Notes: generated by a model not told the origin, from the sequence alone. A stretch of 64,000 nt of DNA from Dyella caseinilytica (GCF_016865235.1 NZ_CP064030.1:744001-808000), one strand, 5' to 3'. Counted from the first letter of the stretch, positions 25,063 to 34,057 are shown. Program-made: numbers and translations.

Positions 25063-27107
25063 AGGTGGTTGACCGTTTCGTTGGAGGTGGGGGCTTTTTG
25101 CATCGCATGCTCCAGCTGATCAATATCGTTATTCAGCCGGCCACCCAGATTGAGTTCTTGAAGCGCGTCCAGTTGATGGCTGGCCTGACCCAGCTCTCCG
25201 TTGGCGATCAGCATTCTTATGAGGGTAATGCGATAAGCTGGCTCAGACGGTGCCGCCTTAACGGTTGCTTCAGCCATGCGCAGTCCGAGTACATCATCAT
25301 CCAGAACATTCCAGGCATAGTCAGCGTACATCGATAGCAGACGCGCGCTGGGGTTGGGATGTGAGAGGGCTGCTAAATAAGCATCGATCATGCGATTCGG
25401 CGGTAGGTTGCAATCGTGATCGCGGGCACATCCGGTAAGGGCGCCGAGTGCGCTTTCATCCTGCACGCCTAGAGGGCGAGATTTAAGTTTTGCGATCATA
25501 CTATTCCACCATGCATCTTTCAGCGGCAGATGCATACGCGAATTCATGAAAATTAGCGCTTGTTGCGGAAGGATGGACGAGTCAGGCAGCGCGGCGGCAC
25601 GCTCTAGGGGTGCATAGGCCATGGCGGTGAATGGCGAATGCGGGTCGTATTGCGAGTAAATGATATAGGTTCGACCCAACTCGTATTCGGCACGTGGTGA
25701 ATCTGGCGCGCGAGCGGCTAACGTTTCGGCCAGCTTTAACGGGGAGCCCCAGGCGGCGGCGGTAATGGCTGTTTCAAAGCTCCATAGCATTAAAAGCGTT
25801 ATCAAAGTCGTGCTGCGCGCAAGGATGAAGCTTTGTCGCGATTGTGATGTTGTGCACGGTATGCCAGTGACAAGTACGGGAACCACAGCGAGCATCAGGC
25901 CGAAACTGGCGAAATAGTTGCGGTGCTCGTAGACAAGTTCCAACGGTAGAATGGTGGCCGTGAGTACGTGGCAGCTTAGGAATAGGGCCAAACCTAGCGA
26001 TGCAAGTGGCCACCGCCTGCGCAGCATGGGAACCGATACAGCCAGGGTTATTAAAATCAGGATGCTCGGGAGCGTCGTCCACGGGTACCAAAGTCCGGTG
26101 GAGACGATGAAGTTATCGTGGTAGAAAGATAGTGCATCAGGTGTGGGTACTAAGATCCAGGCTATATAGTCGACAACTATGCGGGCTTCGCTGAGTAAGC
26201 GTGTGCTTAAGGTAAAGTTACGCGCTGCCCAGTTTTCCGGCCTCAGCACGTTCGGTAAAAGCCACGCAAGGCCAGCAATAAGGGGGATAAGCAAGCCGAC
26301 TAAATAAAGGCAGATCAGGCGCCAGTCCTTTGACTGGCTATCGTGCGAAGCAGTATCGGTTTGTCTGCGAAAGCCGAACACTATCCATTCGAGCATAAAC
26401 GCATAAAGCGGCAGCATCACTGCGGTTTCTTTTGCTAGCAATCCTGTCAAGGTAAACAAGGCAAGGCTGAACGCGCAGATGCCAAGCCCGGCCAAGTCTG
26501 ATCGGCGCATGCCATGTTGCGTTTGGTCCGCTTTGGCGAGCATGTGCTTGCGCCCTACCACATAGCCGAGCAAGCCTAGCAGCACAAACACATTGGCCAA
26601 GCTTTCCATGCGCTGTACGACGTAGAGCACACTGGTAAGGTTGATGGGTAGTAGCATCCAGGAAAATGCGATTACGGTAGCGATGAAGCCGGCATTTTGT
26701 CTGTGGCGTGTATTTTGTGTGGCTGCTTTGTCTGTAAGTACGATAAGGGAGCGAGCTAACAGAAACACCAGACATCCGTTCAGTAGATGGATGACCAGAT
26801 TGGTCAGCTTCATCCAATAGGGATCGAGTCCAGTAAAAAGGAAATTCACAGCAAAGCTCAGTGACGCCAATGGCCGCTTGAAGTCACTCGAAGGCGATGA
26901 CAGTGCAGCATTGATTAGCGATGCGAGTGACGCGTTTGCGGGTTGTACTCCTTTGTTATCGACGATATTGGGGTTGTCATCGAAAAAGAAGGTGCCTGAT
27001 AGTCCCGGCCAGTAGATGGCGGTGGTAAGCATGCCCCCAAGGATCAATAATACCCACGGAAGCCAGCGGTGCTGCAGAGTGGATTGAAGTGGCTGGCGAA
27101 GCATCAT
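25059..27107 (-). CDS. GT-C-like polytopic membrane protein with C-terminal TPR-like region (TMTC-like), paralog 1
   Basis: A 682-residue protein. About the first 440 residues are membrane segments with soluble loops; the last 200 are helical and TPR-like. The first periplasmic loop carries GTFFFDDNPNIVDNKGV, a paired-Asp motif like that of GT-C glycosyltransferases of the TMTC/DUF1736 and ArnT groups. FKRPLASLSFAVN, VLYVVQRMESLANVF and VYEHRNYFASFGLML are further shared blocks. ATG 27107 overlaps the upstream stop (ATGATGA context). Members use lipid-linked sugars in known cases; O-glycosylation of pilin is inferred from the neighbouring pilA genes. Confidence 0.75.
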   Translation of the reverse strand: MMLRQPLQSTLQHRWLPWVLLILGGMLTTAIYWPGLSGTFFFDDNPNIVDNKGVQPANASLASLINAALSSPSSDFKRPLASLSFAVNFLFTGLDPYWMKLTNLVIHLLNGCLVFLLARSLIVLTDKAATQNTRHRQNAGFIATVIAFSWMLLPINLTSVLYVVQRMESLANVFVLLGLLGYVVGRKHMLAKADQTQHGMRRSDLAGLGICAFSLALFTLTGLLAKETAVMLPLYAFMLEWIVFGFRRQTDTASHDSQSKDWRLICLYLVGLLIPLIAGLAWLLPNVLRPENWAARNFTLSTRLLSEARIVVDYIAWILVPTPDALSFYHDNFIVSTGLWYPWTTLPSILILITLAVSVPMLRRRWPLASLGLALFLSCHVLTATILPLELVYEHRNYFASFGLMLAVVPVLVTGIPCTTSQSRQSFILARSTTLITLLMLWSFETAITAAAWGSPLKLAETLAARAPDSPRAEYELGRTYIIYSQYDPHSPFTAMAYAPLERAAALPDSSILPQQALIFMNSRMHLPLKDAWWNSMIAKLKSRPLGVQDESALGALTGCARDHDCNLPPNRMIDAYLAALSHPNPSARLLSMYADYAWNVLDDDVLGLRMAEATVKAAPSEPAYRITLIRMLIANGELGQASHQLDALQELNLGGRLNNDIDQLEHAMQKAPTSNETVNHL

Positions 27108-29200
27108 GGATTCCGGCTGGTTTGGCGTGTGGTATCGCTTTGCAGTGTGGCGCGCAGGTGCATTATTTCGCGGGGCCAATACTGTTGTCGTCGCAGCACC
27201 CAGTCGTGCAGCCGCGGCATACCGAAGTCCGGTTGTGCTTCCTGGTTGCGTTCGGCATCGTAATGATCCAGGTGGATCAGGCCAAGGCGGGGGTGGCCAG
27301 CCGATCCAAGCATGGCGGCTTGTTCGAGGGCGATGGCAGGGCGAACTTGAAGATCCAGCGCATGGTTGAAATCGTTAAGTGCTGTTTGCGCATCGCCTCG
27401 GCTAAGCGCCAGATGACCTTTCAAATGATAAATGTCTTGTTCTCGCCCTTGAATCGCGCTGAGGTATGGATTGGTGAGAGATGAATCCAGCAGACTGTCG
27501 ATCGTGTCATAGGTCAACTGCGGACACGGGGTTGTTCCGATCTCATTGATGGTCTGGTTAAACCAGTTTGCAAGCAGGGCGCCAGTATCGCGGGCAGTGC
27601 TTAGGGAAAGGCGAGCGGCTCTGATCGTTGCTGAATCGATCTGTCCAGTTTGGCACTCCGCACTGATAAGCGGGAGGGCCAGTTGTACCTGATCGGGATA
27701 TTTGGTGAGCAGCGGCTGCAGGCGGGCTATAGCTTGCTGTGGCTGGTTGTTTGCTATTTCTATATCGGCCGCATACGTTTGGGCGCGCGGGGAATTTGGG
27801 TTAAGTGCGGCCCATAGCATTGCCTGATCGCGGCTATCGCCCCATAACGTGGCACGTGCATGGGTCATCAGGCCCAAGCCCAGGAGTATCAGTGCTGAAA
27901 GCGCCGGTTTGGCAAGCCGACTCGTTGCTCTTGATACGTGAGACCTTCCAGTGATCTTTACCGTGACAACGTAGGCGTCGCATAGCCACAGTGCGAGCGG
28001 CCAGAACAAGAGCATGGCGGGCAGATAATTGCGATGCTCGAAATACAGTTCCAATGCCACGGTACTGGATTCGAGCGATTGGCCTACAAAATAGAACAAT
28101 ATGCCTGTTGCTAAGGAGGGCCAGCGTTGACGCAGCCGCCAGCTGCCAGCAATTAGAGCAACGATGCTGCAAAGTGCGGGCAGTGTCGTTATTGGCGACC
28201 ACAGTGATGTGGACGCTTGAATCTGGTCGTTGAATAGCCCTGGAGTGAATGGGCGCGGCATCCATAGTAGTGTCAGGTAATCCATCAATACCCGGGGCTC
28301 GGTCAGCAAGCGCTGTCCTAAGGTCCACGGGCGGGCGGATGAAATGCCATGAATCAGGCCGCTCCAGCCTTGTTGCAATAGATAAGCGGCAACCATCGAT
28401 GTGGGTAGCCATGCAAACAACAGCATGGTGTTGCGATAAGTTTTGTTGTCGTCCCAGCGGATGCCGTGGCGCATGGCCTTCACGTTGGCGGGCGCCGTTG
28501 CTGGATGGCCAGCACTCTCATAACTTCTGAGCAATATGTATTCAATTACCAGAGCCAATGCGGGAAGCAAGATTCCGTTGGCCTTGCTCAAGGTGGCTAA
28601 TGAGGTGCAGCCACCTAAACCTGCAACAATCTCCATCAGACCAGCAGTAGTACGCCCTTGCTGGATCGCGCGCCGTCCATGTAGCCACAACAGCAGGCCG
28701 ATGAGTGTGAACGTGGCGGGCAGCATCGCTTCCCGCTGCACGATGTACAGCGTAGTAGATACGAATAGCGGGTGCAGCAGCCAAATCGAGGCGCCCAGTA
28801 GGGCGGCCTTATCGATGGGGCTGCTGTCATGCTGCGCAAATCTGTTTTGAATGTGCCTGCCTAGTTGACGTAGGAGTAGAGCAAGCAGTCCACCATTAAG
28901 CAGATGCAGTAGCAGATTGGTGCGTTTGAATGGAAAGGGAATCGCTGGCCAATCGCGTGCATCGAGCAGAAAACTCAGCAGGGCGAGCGGGCGTCCTGTG
29001 GGGTCGGCATAGCCACTGGTGATGTAACGCCAGAACGTGGCCCAGCTATGGATCGGCCCCGTGTCACCCAGGACAGGCAAGCTGCCGTAATCATCAAAGA
29101 GAAAGCCACCATGCAGCCCAGGTGCAAGGAGCAATCCCGTGGAGAACAAAAGCAGCCCCAGCAAAGGCCAAAATGAAAAGCGGTGTAAATGTGTAAGCAC
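27104..29200 (-). CDS. GT-C-like polytopic membrane protein with C-terminal TPR-like region (TMTC-like), paralog 2
   Basis: A 698-residue paralog of the protein encoded just downstream. It has the same plan: an N-terminal helix, the DD loop GGFLFDDYGSLPV, the block GRPLALLSFLLDARD, TTLYIVQREAMLPATF, and YFEHRNYLPAMLLFWPL, then a soluble helical tail (about 440-698). Motifs such as DRAQA-like repeats IARLQPLLTKYP and GDAQTALNDFNHALDL resemble TPR units. It lies 91 bases downstream of pilA, beyond a terminator, and is translationally coupled to paralog 1. Its acceptor is most simply the pilin encoded next door, but this has no direct proof. Confidence 0.75.
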   Translation of the reverse strand: MLTHLHRFSFWPLLGLLLFSTGLLLAPGLHGGFLFDDYGSLPVLGDTGPIHSWATFWRYITSGYADPTGRPLALLSFLLDARDWPAIPFPFKRTNLLLHLLNGGLLALLLRQLGRHIQNRFAQHDSSPIDKAALLGASIWLLHPLFVSTTLYIVQREAMLPATFTLIGLLLWLHGRRAIQQGRTTAGLMEIVAGLGGCTSLATLSKANGILLPALALVIEYILLRSYESAGHPATAPANVKAMRHGIRWDDNKTYRNTMLLFAWLPTSMVAAYLLQQGWSGLIHGISSARPWTLGQRLLTEPRVLMDYLTLLWMPRPFTPGLFNDQIQASTSLWSPITTLPALCSIVALIAGSWRLRQRWPSLATGILFYFVGQSLESSTVALELYFEHRNYLPAMLLFWPLALWLCDAYVVTVKITGRSHVSRATSRLAKPALSALILLGLGLMTHARATLWGDSRDQAMLWAALNPNSPRAQTYAADIEIANNQPQQAIARLQPLLTKYPDQVQLALPLISAECQTGQIDSATIRAARLSLSTARDTGALLANWFNQTINEIGTTPCPQLTYDTIDSLLDSSLTNPYLSAIQGREQDIYHLKGHLALSRGDAQTALNDFNHALDLQVRPAIALEQAAMLGSAGHPRLGLIHLDHYDAERNQEAQPDFGMPRLHDWVLRRQQYWPREIMHLRATLQSDTTRQTSRNP

Positions 29201-29226
29201 GCGAAGGTTTGTCTAGTATGCATAGC

Positions 29227-29259
29227 AAAAAACGAAGGGCCACTATAAGTGGCCCTTCG
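29227..29259 (-). terminator. Rho-independent terminator of pilA
   Basis: The perfect 12-base stem CGAAGGGCCACT / AGTGGCCCTTCG with loop ATA spans 29233-29259. On the - strand it is followed by six T (29227-29232). It lies about 33 bases after the pilA stop and separates abundant pilA transcription from the GT-C genes downstream. Confidence 0.92.
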
Positions 29260-29291
29260 CATGCGTGACTAACAATCAATAAAATGAAAAA

Positions 29292-29744
29292 TCAGCCACC
29301 TGTGCGGCACGAAGTCGGCAGATATTGCGTCGGTACGGTGGTGGCCTTGGTGTTGCTGCAGCTCCAGGAGATGCTGCCGCCATTATTGATAGCCGACAAT
29401 GCGAATGCGGAACCATTGATGGCTGCGTTGACCTGGTTGCCGCCGAATGTCGAAACGATGATGCCGTTGCCCGAGAGAGCAACTTGGGAAACGTACTTGC
29501 CCGAAACTGAGGTGGCGTTTGCGGGCAGGCCGATGGACGCCAAGGTGTTGGGGAAATCGCCTTGATTTGAGAAATATTCGGAGAGCGGGGTCTTAAGACC
29601 GTCGGCCAGTACGGCACCTTCAGAAACCTGCGCACGAATCAGGTAGTTCTGGTAGGCAGGAATGGCAATGGCCGCGAGGATGGCGATGATCGCTACCACG
29701 ATCATCAATTCGATCAGGGTAAAACCTTTTTGCATGGTCTTCAT
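29292..29744 (-). CDS. pilA: Type IV major pilin PilA (pilin 1)
   Basis: A 150-residue type IVa prepilin. A six- or seven-residue leader MKTMQKG precedes FTLIELMIVVAIIAILAAIA, with Phe+1 and Glu+5; PilD cleaves after Gly. The C-terminal D-region is bounded by two cysteines (SWSCSNTK and PTSCRTGG). The ATG at 29744 has GAGGAA upstream. The mature chain is rich in Ser, Thr and Asn, giving many possible O-glycosylation sites. It has its own sigma-54-type promoter and a strong terminator, so it is a monocistronic, highly expressed unit. Confidence 0.95.
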   Translation of the reverse strand: MKTMQKGFTLIELMIVVAIIAILAAIAIPAYQNYLIRAQVSEGAVLADGLKTPLSEYFSNQGDFPNTLASIGLPANATSVSGKYVSQVALSGNGIIVSTFGGNQVNAAINGSAFALSAINNGGSISWSCSNTKATTVPTQYLPTSCRTGG

Positions 29745-29866
29745 GGTTGTTCCTCTGTTTTGGTTAGCTAACCGTAGACGCCCCCTGGGCCTCAGTCCCG
29801 AGCCCCCTAGGCGGGATCGGACCCATTCATCATGGTCAGGAAAGACCAGGAAGCCGTAAAAGTTGA

Positions 29867-29882
29867 AGCACTATACATGCCA
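29867..29882 (-). promoter_or_regulatory. Sigma-54-type promoter of pilA
   Basis: On the - strand these bases read TGGCATGTATAGTGCT. The -24 GG and -12 GC are separated by ten bases, and it matches the TGGCACG-N4-TTGCT consensus at all but two informative positions. Transcription would start near 29855, giving a leader of about 110 bases. Sigma-54 control of pilA through PilR is known in Pseudomonas and Xanthomonas; no pilS or pilR is in this window. Confidence 0.7.
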
Positions 29883-29907
29883 TTTTGCGGTTTCATTAAC
29901 ACCCCCA

Positions 29908-30032
29908 GGACACTGCAATACACACTACTGTGGCGAGCATCACGAAAGGCGCTTGCATCAATCAGCCAAGACACTTTGCGCGGCAGGATCAGTAAAGCTT
30001 AGATAGGCGCGCCGTGGACACTGCAGTGTCCA
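29908..30032 (-). promoter_or_regulatory. PilR-like enhancer sites upstream of pilA, with an 18-base palindrome
   Basis: This region, about 50-180 bases upstream of the predicted pilA start point, has repeated GACAC (GTGTC on the transcribed strand): at 29908-29917 (GGACACTGCA), at 29970-29974, and within the perfect palindrome TGGACACTGCAGTGTCCA at 30015-30032. Pseudomonas PilR sites contain (C/G)TGTC, so these fit activator sites for the sigma-54 promoter. The rest of the 351-base gap 29745-30095 has no gene. A further inverted pair (30034-30041 with 30077-30084) lies just after the second pilin gene. Confidence 0.5.
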
Positions 30033-30095
30033 AATGTGACGTTTTTTGTCAGTTTTGCCCTCCAAGAAGAGCATTTGCGTCACATGCCACCCCTA

Positions 30096-30536
30096 CTAGT
30101 TGCGGCAACTGGTGGGAAGATACTCGCTTGATACCGTAGTATTTGGCGGACCGCAGCTCCAGATGATGCTGCCAGTGCCAAGGGTAGGGGACAGCACTAG
30201 CACTTCGTTGCTAAGCGCTATATTGGCTTTGCCGCCGAAAGCCACGGTGACTTTTCCGGCAGAGACGTTTACGCTGGAAACATAATTACCCGATATGGAA
30301 TTCGATGACGCTAAGCCGGCGGACAGATTGCTAGGTGGAACACGTCCCGTATTGGCAATATAGTCCCACACAGCCGTTTTGGCGCCGTCCCCGAGGCTAT
30401 AGCCTTCGGCAACCTGTGCGCGAATCACATAGTTCTGATAGGCCGGGATCGCAATGGCGGCAAGAATGGCAAGAATGGCCACCACGATCATCAGCTCGAT
30501 TAAGGTAAAGCCTTGTACAAGTTTGTTCCGAAGCAT
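30096..30536 (-). CDS. Type IV pilin (pilin 2), paralog of PilA
   Basis: A 146-residue prepilin with leader MLRNKLVQG, then FTLIELMIVVAILAILAAIA and YQNYVIRAQVAEG, very close to pilin 1 over the first 50 residues. The exposed globular part diverges strongly, while the ending is again shared (WSCGPPNT ... YLPTSCRN), keeping the disulfide loop. The ribosome site AAGGGGGAAC is strong. It has a separate, weaker sigma-54-like promoter and lacks GTGTC sites upstream. It could be an alternative major pilin, a second pilin with different glycosylation, or a minor pilin. Confidence 0.92.
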   Translation of the reverse strand: MLRNKLVQGFTLIELMIVVAILAILAAIAIPAYQNYVIRAQVAEGYSLGDGAKTAVWDYIANTGRVPPSNLSAGLASSNSISGNYVSSVNVSAGKVTVAFGGKANIALSNEVLVLSPTLGTGSIIWSCGPPNTTVSSEYLPTSCRN

Positions 30537-30569
30537 GGATGTTCCCCCTTGTTCTAAGCAGGGAACATA

Positions 30570-30585
30570 AGCACCCTTTGTACCA
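30570..30585 (-). promoter_or_regulatory. Possible sigma-54 promoter of pilin 2
   Basis: On the - strand the sequence TGGTACAAAGGGTGCT keeps GG and GC with ten bases between, and shares the -12 ending GTGCT with the pilA promoter. The -24 element is less perfect. The start point would fall near 30558, leaving a leader of only about 22 bases that contains the ribosome site. Confidence 0.45.
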
Positions 30586-30602
30586 AAACGGTGCCGGTAA
30601 TG

Positions 30603-30689
30603 GCTTTGAACGGCATGAAAATATGCCTTCGTTCAAAGCGATGTGATGGGCGTGACGGGGCTCACAATGCGAGCCTGAAGTGGCTCGCA
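30603..30689. other. Two stem-loops between pilin 2 and the third GT-C-like gene
   Basis: Stem one pairs 30603-30616 (GCTTTGAACGGCAT) with 30623-30639, interrupted by a two-base bulge. Stem two is TGCGAGCC-TGAAGT-GGCTCGCA at 30668-30689. Neither is followed by a T tract on either strand. They may end or attenuate the transcript from the 609-residue protein gene, or act as binding sites upstream of pilin 2. Confidence 0.5.
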
Positions 30690-30747
30690 CATTCTGTTGG
30701 GTAACGCGGCGTGGAGCGATGTGCCGAAAATAGGTGCCTTGATTGGC

Positions 30748-32577
30748 TCAGTGTTCGGTCAGGATCCTATAGCTCTCTTCGGGGCGGTCGTGGTGTCGCT
30801 TGATAAAATGTGCAAACCACCGCCGCCGTTGTCCCTGTTTGTCGAGTTCCATGAGTGGCACGGCCGCGTTTTCCACTTGGATGGCTTCGTCAACCTTTCC
30901 TTGGAATACCAGTGCCTCGGCGAGGAATAGCTGCGGGGTTGGGTCTAGTTTTTCCTGCGAGGCGGCCAAACGCTCCACGCGCTCTGCTACATCATATTTG
31001 CCTTCCATTAATTGCACGGCACCGATATCGGCGAGATAGAGTCGGGTCGAGGAAGAGTTATCGTGTAGCTCTGGCATATCCCTAATGCGTTGCAGAAAAA
31101 AATCGGCGCGTTCGGGGTTGTGCTCGCGCAGCGATAGGGTGGCTGCGTTGAGAAAGCAATTTAGGCAAGGCGTATTGCTGGCTATGAGGTCATTGATCAG
31201 CCGCCAGGCATCGGCGTCATCACCCGCATCGAGATATCCGGCGATAAGTTCATCCTTGGCATCGACCGAGTCCGGGTTTTCCTGAAGAGCCCATTGCCAC
31301 AAATTCACCTGAGTGGACCAAAGCGGAATGGTCACTCGAATGTTCATAACCGCCAACACTAACCAGATGGTGAGACTGATGTAGGCCATTGGCGGCAGTA
31401 TGCGCTGCATGCTCGCCGGTGTAGGTAGCTCTGATAAAACCAACGGAAGCCATGCGCAAGCTATCGCTAGCGCGGTGAGGGCATAACGTTCGTGATACAG
31501 ATTGATGTCAAAGTTTGCGGCAATAATGTGCAGTACCGGGAATAAGGCAAGCGTCACGCAGAGAATCAACGCCCCCATGTATTTGCGGTGTATCGTCAGA
31601 GCAATGCCAGTCGCCACGATACCAAAGGCTAGTGTGTCCCTAAGTAGCGATCCGATGTTGATCTTGAGAAATTGATCGATGTCTGCCGGATGGATGGGCC
31701 CCATATGTAATGTGGGCCATAAAAACATGCGCCAGTAGTGCAGATAGATAAAACTTGATTCTTGTAGCCGCGCCCATAGCGGTAGCATGGCGCCGCCAGC
31801 GTTTGGGATAAGGCGGCCGAGCGCCAAATGCCGAAAGGCAAGATAAGCGATGCCTGTCAGTAGCACGGCCAAATAAGTTGCCGCATGGCGCTTGAGGAGT
31901 TGGCACAATTGCGCGGCTATGGATTTTCCCTTCGGTTCTTTGAGGGAAAACCAATTCAATACCAGCAGAATTGGTAAGAACGCGATGGCGGATTCTTTGG
32001 CGCACGCTGCTAAAAAAAAACAGCTGCTAACGCCAAGTGCACGAAGTACCGGGTGCTGGATGCGTAGACTCCCAATCCAGCCTAACAACATAAAAAGCGT
32101 GGCGAGTAGGTCGAACTGACAGCCAATCCATACTACGGGCTCCACCAGCAGAGGATGCAGTCCGTAGAGCAGCATAGGTAATGCGAAGGTATAAAGATGT
32201 CGGCTCTGAGGCGATCGCATTGTGCCAAGCTGCATGGCCAATACGCCTACTAGCAAGGTGTCGATCAGGTGGATCAACAAAGAAACCAGATGCATCGGGC
32301 CAGGAGTTGCGCCGAAGGCGTGTACTTCGGCGGCGAACAAGGCGACACCAAGCGGCCGAAAATAGACGACCCAATCGTTGAATTTATTTAGCAGTAGATG
32401 TTGCCATTCATTGCCGTGACGCAACGACGCCACACGCTGAAAATCGATGATGTCGTCCCATACGAATTGCGCATGCCGTACCGGCCAATAGACCAGTGCA
32501 ACAACGAATACGACGACGATAGCGCCAAGTACATGAATCCATCGGCTGCGATGGGTGGCGCTGATAGGTGTGACCAT
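30748..32577 (-). CDS. GT-C-like polytopic membrane protein with C-terminal TPR-like region (TMTC-like), paralog 3
   Basis: A 609-residue membrane protein, the most divergent of the three paralogs. The first loop has AQFVWDDIIDFQRV, keeping the paired Asp. YFRPLGVALFAAEVHAFG, HLVSLLIHLIDTLLVGVL and YHERYALTALAIACAWLP correspond to the blocks in the other two. The C-terminal 170 residues are soluble and helical with TPR-like repeats (DAKDELIAGYLDAGDDADAW). It lies upstream of pilin 2 on the same strand, separated by two hairpins. A role in attaching sugar to the second pilin is plausible but unproven. Confidence 0.7.
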   Translation of the reverse strand: MVTPISATHRSRWIHVLGAIVVVFVVALVYWPVRHAQFVWDDIIDFQRVASLRHGNEWQHLLLNKFNDWVVYFRPLGVALFAAEVHAFGATPGPMHLVSLLIHLIDTLLVGVLAMQLGTMRSPQSRHLYTFALPMLLYGLHPLLVEPVVWIGCQFDLLATLFMLLGWIGSLRIQHPVLRALGVSSCFFLAACAKESAIAFLPILLVLNWFSLKEPKGKSIAAQLCQLLKRHAATYLAVLLTGIAYLAFRHLALGRLIPNAGGAMLPLWARLQESSFIYLHYWRMFLWPTLHMGPIHPADIDQFLKINIGSLLRDTLAFGIVATGIALTIHRKYMGALILCVTLALFPVLHIIAANFDINLYHERYALTALAIACAWLPLVLSELPTPASMQRILPPMAYISLTIWLVLAVMNIRVTIPLWSTQVNLWQWALQENPDSVDAKDELIAGYLDAGDDADAWRLINDLIASNTPCLNCFLNAATLSLREHNPERADFFLQRIRDMPELHDNSSSTRLYLADIGAVQLMEGKYDVAERVERLAASQEKLDPTPQLFLAEALVFQGKVDEAIQVENAAVPLMELDKQGQRRRWFAHFIKRHHDRPEESYRILTEH

Positions 32578-32653
32578 TGGATGCCCCGGGATGCTTTACG
32601 CAATGATCCTAGCAGGTGAGGCTTGGCGCCGATAAGTACTTGCGCGCAATGGG

Positions 32654-34057
32654 TTAGTGAGTTTCGTGCAGCGCCTTTTGCCTATGTAGGGTCCCCTGGT
32701 AGGCGCTCCATCTGGCTGATAGATTTGCCAGTGTTGTGAATGCAAGCGCGATTTCCAGGTTGCGGAAGGGTGTCGCATAGCGGGGTTCTGCCTGGAGGAT
32801 GCAATAAATCAGCGTTACGAAGGCCAGCAAGGCGATCACGCTGATAATCGAAAGGGACGGCAGCGAAGTATTGGCGCGCGCACATTGTTCCCGCCAAGTC
32901 ATGAGTAAACAAGCTAATGAGAGCCATAACAGCCAAGGGTTAAGGGCGTGGCAAATGGCGGCTAATGCGATCCAGGCAACATGGACTTGGAAAGGTGAGT
33001 TGATAACTGCATACGGGTATATATCGCCTTGCCCGATTTCAATCTCCCAGCCCCATAATTGATAAGGCTTTTTGAACAAATACCAAGTGAGATAGGTTAC
33101 GGGATGTTGCTGCATGCGTTGCATGACCACCTTGATGCCCTTAAGTGGTGAGCTTAGCAATTGCTCATACTCTCCATTCATCGCGTTTAGGTCAGCTGTT
33201 GCCTCAATCTTGGCTGCTTCGCTCCCGAGCTTTGACGTTCGCCATGCGGAGTGATAGGTCGGCCATGAGCCCTGTATCAGGTTTTGCAGGGCGCGCCCCT
33301 TGGATGACGCGTGGATGTCAGTATTGGGCAGGTGCACATTACGTAGCCCCCATGCGAGAGGCAGGGCGGCGGATGCTAGCGCAAGGATCAAGCAAGTCTT
33401 GCGTAACGCCGGTGCGCGCCATGCAATGAGTATTGCCAGCAAAATACCAAAAGGTTGTAGTACCGCATTAGTCAAGGCCGCCATGCCAAGAGTCAGTCCG
33501 CTTGCCAGGGCCTTGCCAAGGGATTTGTGTTGGCAAGCTTTTACCCACAGAAGTATACCCAGCGCGCAGAGAAAACCCGATAACGTCTCAGTCAATAAGA
33601 AATCGTTGGTGGCGATGCTGTGCGGCCAGACTGCCATAAGCAGGCCAGCTGCAGCGGCCCAGCGGATTGAAAGCCACCGCCGACAGATCTGCATGCTAAT
33701 CCCCACCGTCTCGGCGCCCAATAGGGCTTGGCAAAGCAGTGTGGTCCCGTAGGATATCCGGCCGGGTCCCAGTGCTTTTATCCAGAGCGCCAGGAACAAA
33801 GGGTAAGCCGGATCACGATAATTATCGGGTACAACTAATGGAGAGCCAGGCTTGCTGGAGGAAAATATCCCGTGGTGCAGAAGATTCCATGCACAGGCAT
33901 AGTATTGGCCGGCGTCACCGCTTAATGGTTGAGGCACGATGGTGACGGTGACGTAATACCAGCGAAGAGCCAGCGCCAATAATGTTACGCCTGCTAATGT
34001 CAGTGGCCATGCCCACGGTCGAGCGGCAATGGGATCTTGAGTGCTTGCGTTTATCAC
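32654..34057 (-). CDS. GT39/ArnT-like membrane glycosyltransferase
   Basis: A 467-residue polytopic protein. The loop after the first helix has PLSGDAGQYYACAWNLLHHG and VPDNYRDPAYPLFLALW, matching the D-x-x-Y and the 'R-P-PGYPLFL'-like block of GT39 (PMT_2) enzymes, which move a sugar from a polyprenyl phosphate donor to an acceptor in the periplasm. About ten further hydrophobic segments follow; there is no TPR tail. It sits 76 bases upstream of paralog 3 on the same strand. The palindrome TACGTG-CTA-CACGTA at 34086-34100 lies just upstream of its start. Confidence 0.72.
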   Translation of the reverse strand: MINASTQDPIAARPWAWPLTLAGVTLLALALRWYYVTVTIVPQPLSGDAGQYYACAWNLLHHGIFSSSKPGSPLVVPDNYRDPAYPLFLALWIKALGPGRISYGTTLLCQALLGAETVGISMQICRRWLSIRWAAAAGLLMAVWPHSIATNDFLLTETLSGFLCALGILLWVKACQHKSLGKALASGLTLGMAALTNAVLQPFGILLAILIAWRAPALRKTCLILALASAALPLAWGLRNVHLPNTDIHASSKGRALQNLIQGSWPTYHSAWRTSKLGSEAAKIEATADLNAMNGEYEQLLSSPLKGIKVVMQRMQQHPVTYLTWYLFKKPYQLWGWEIEIGQGDIYPYAVINSPFQVHVAWIALAAICHALNPWLLWLSLACLLMTWREQCARANTSLPSLSIISVIALLAFVTLIYCILQAEPRYATPFRNLEIALAFTTLANLSARWSAYQGTLHRQKALHETH

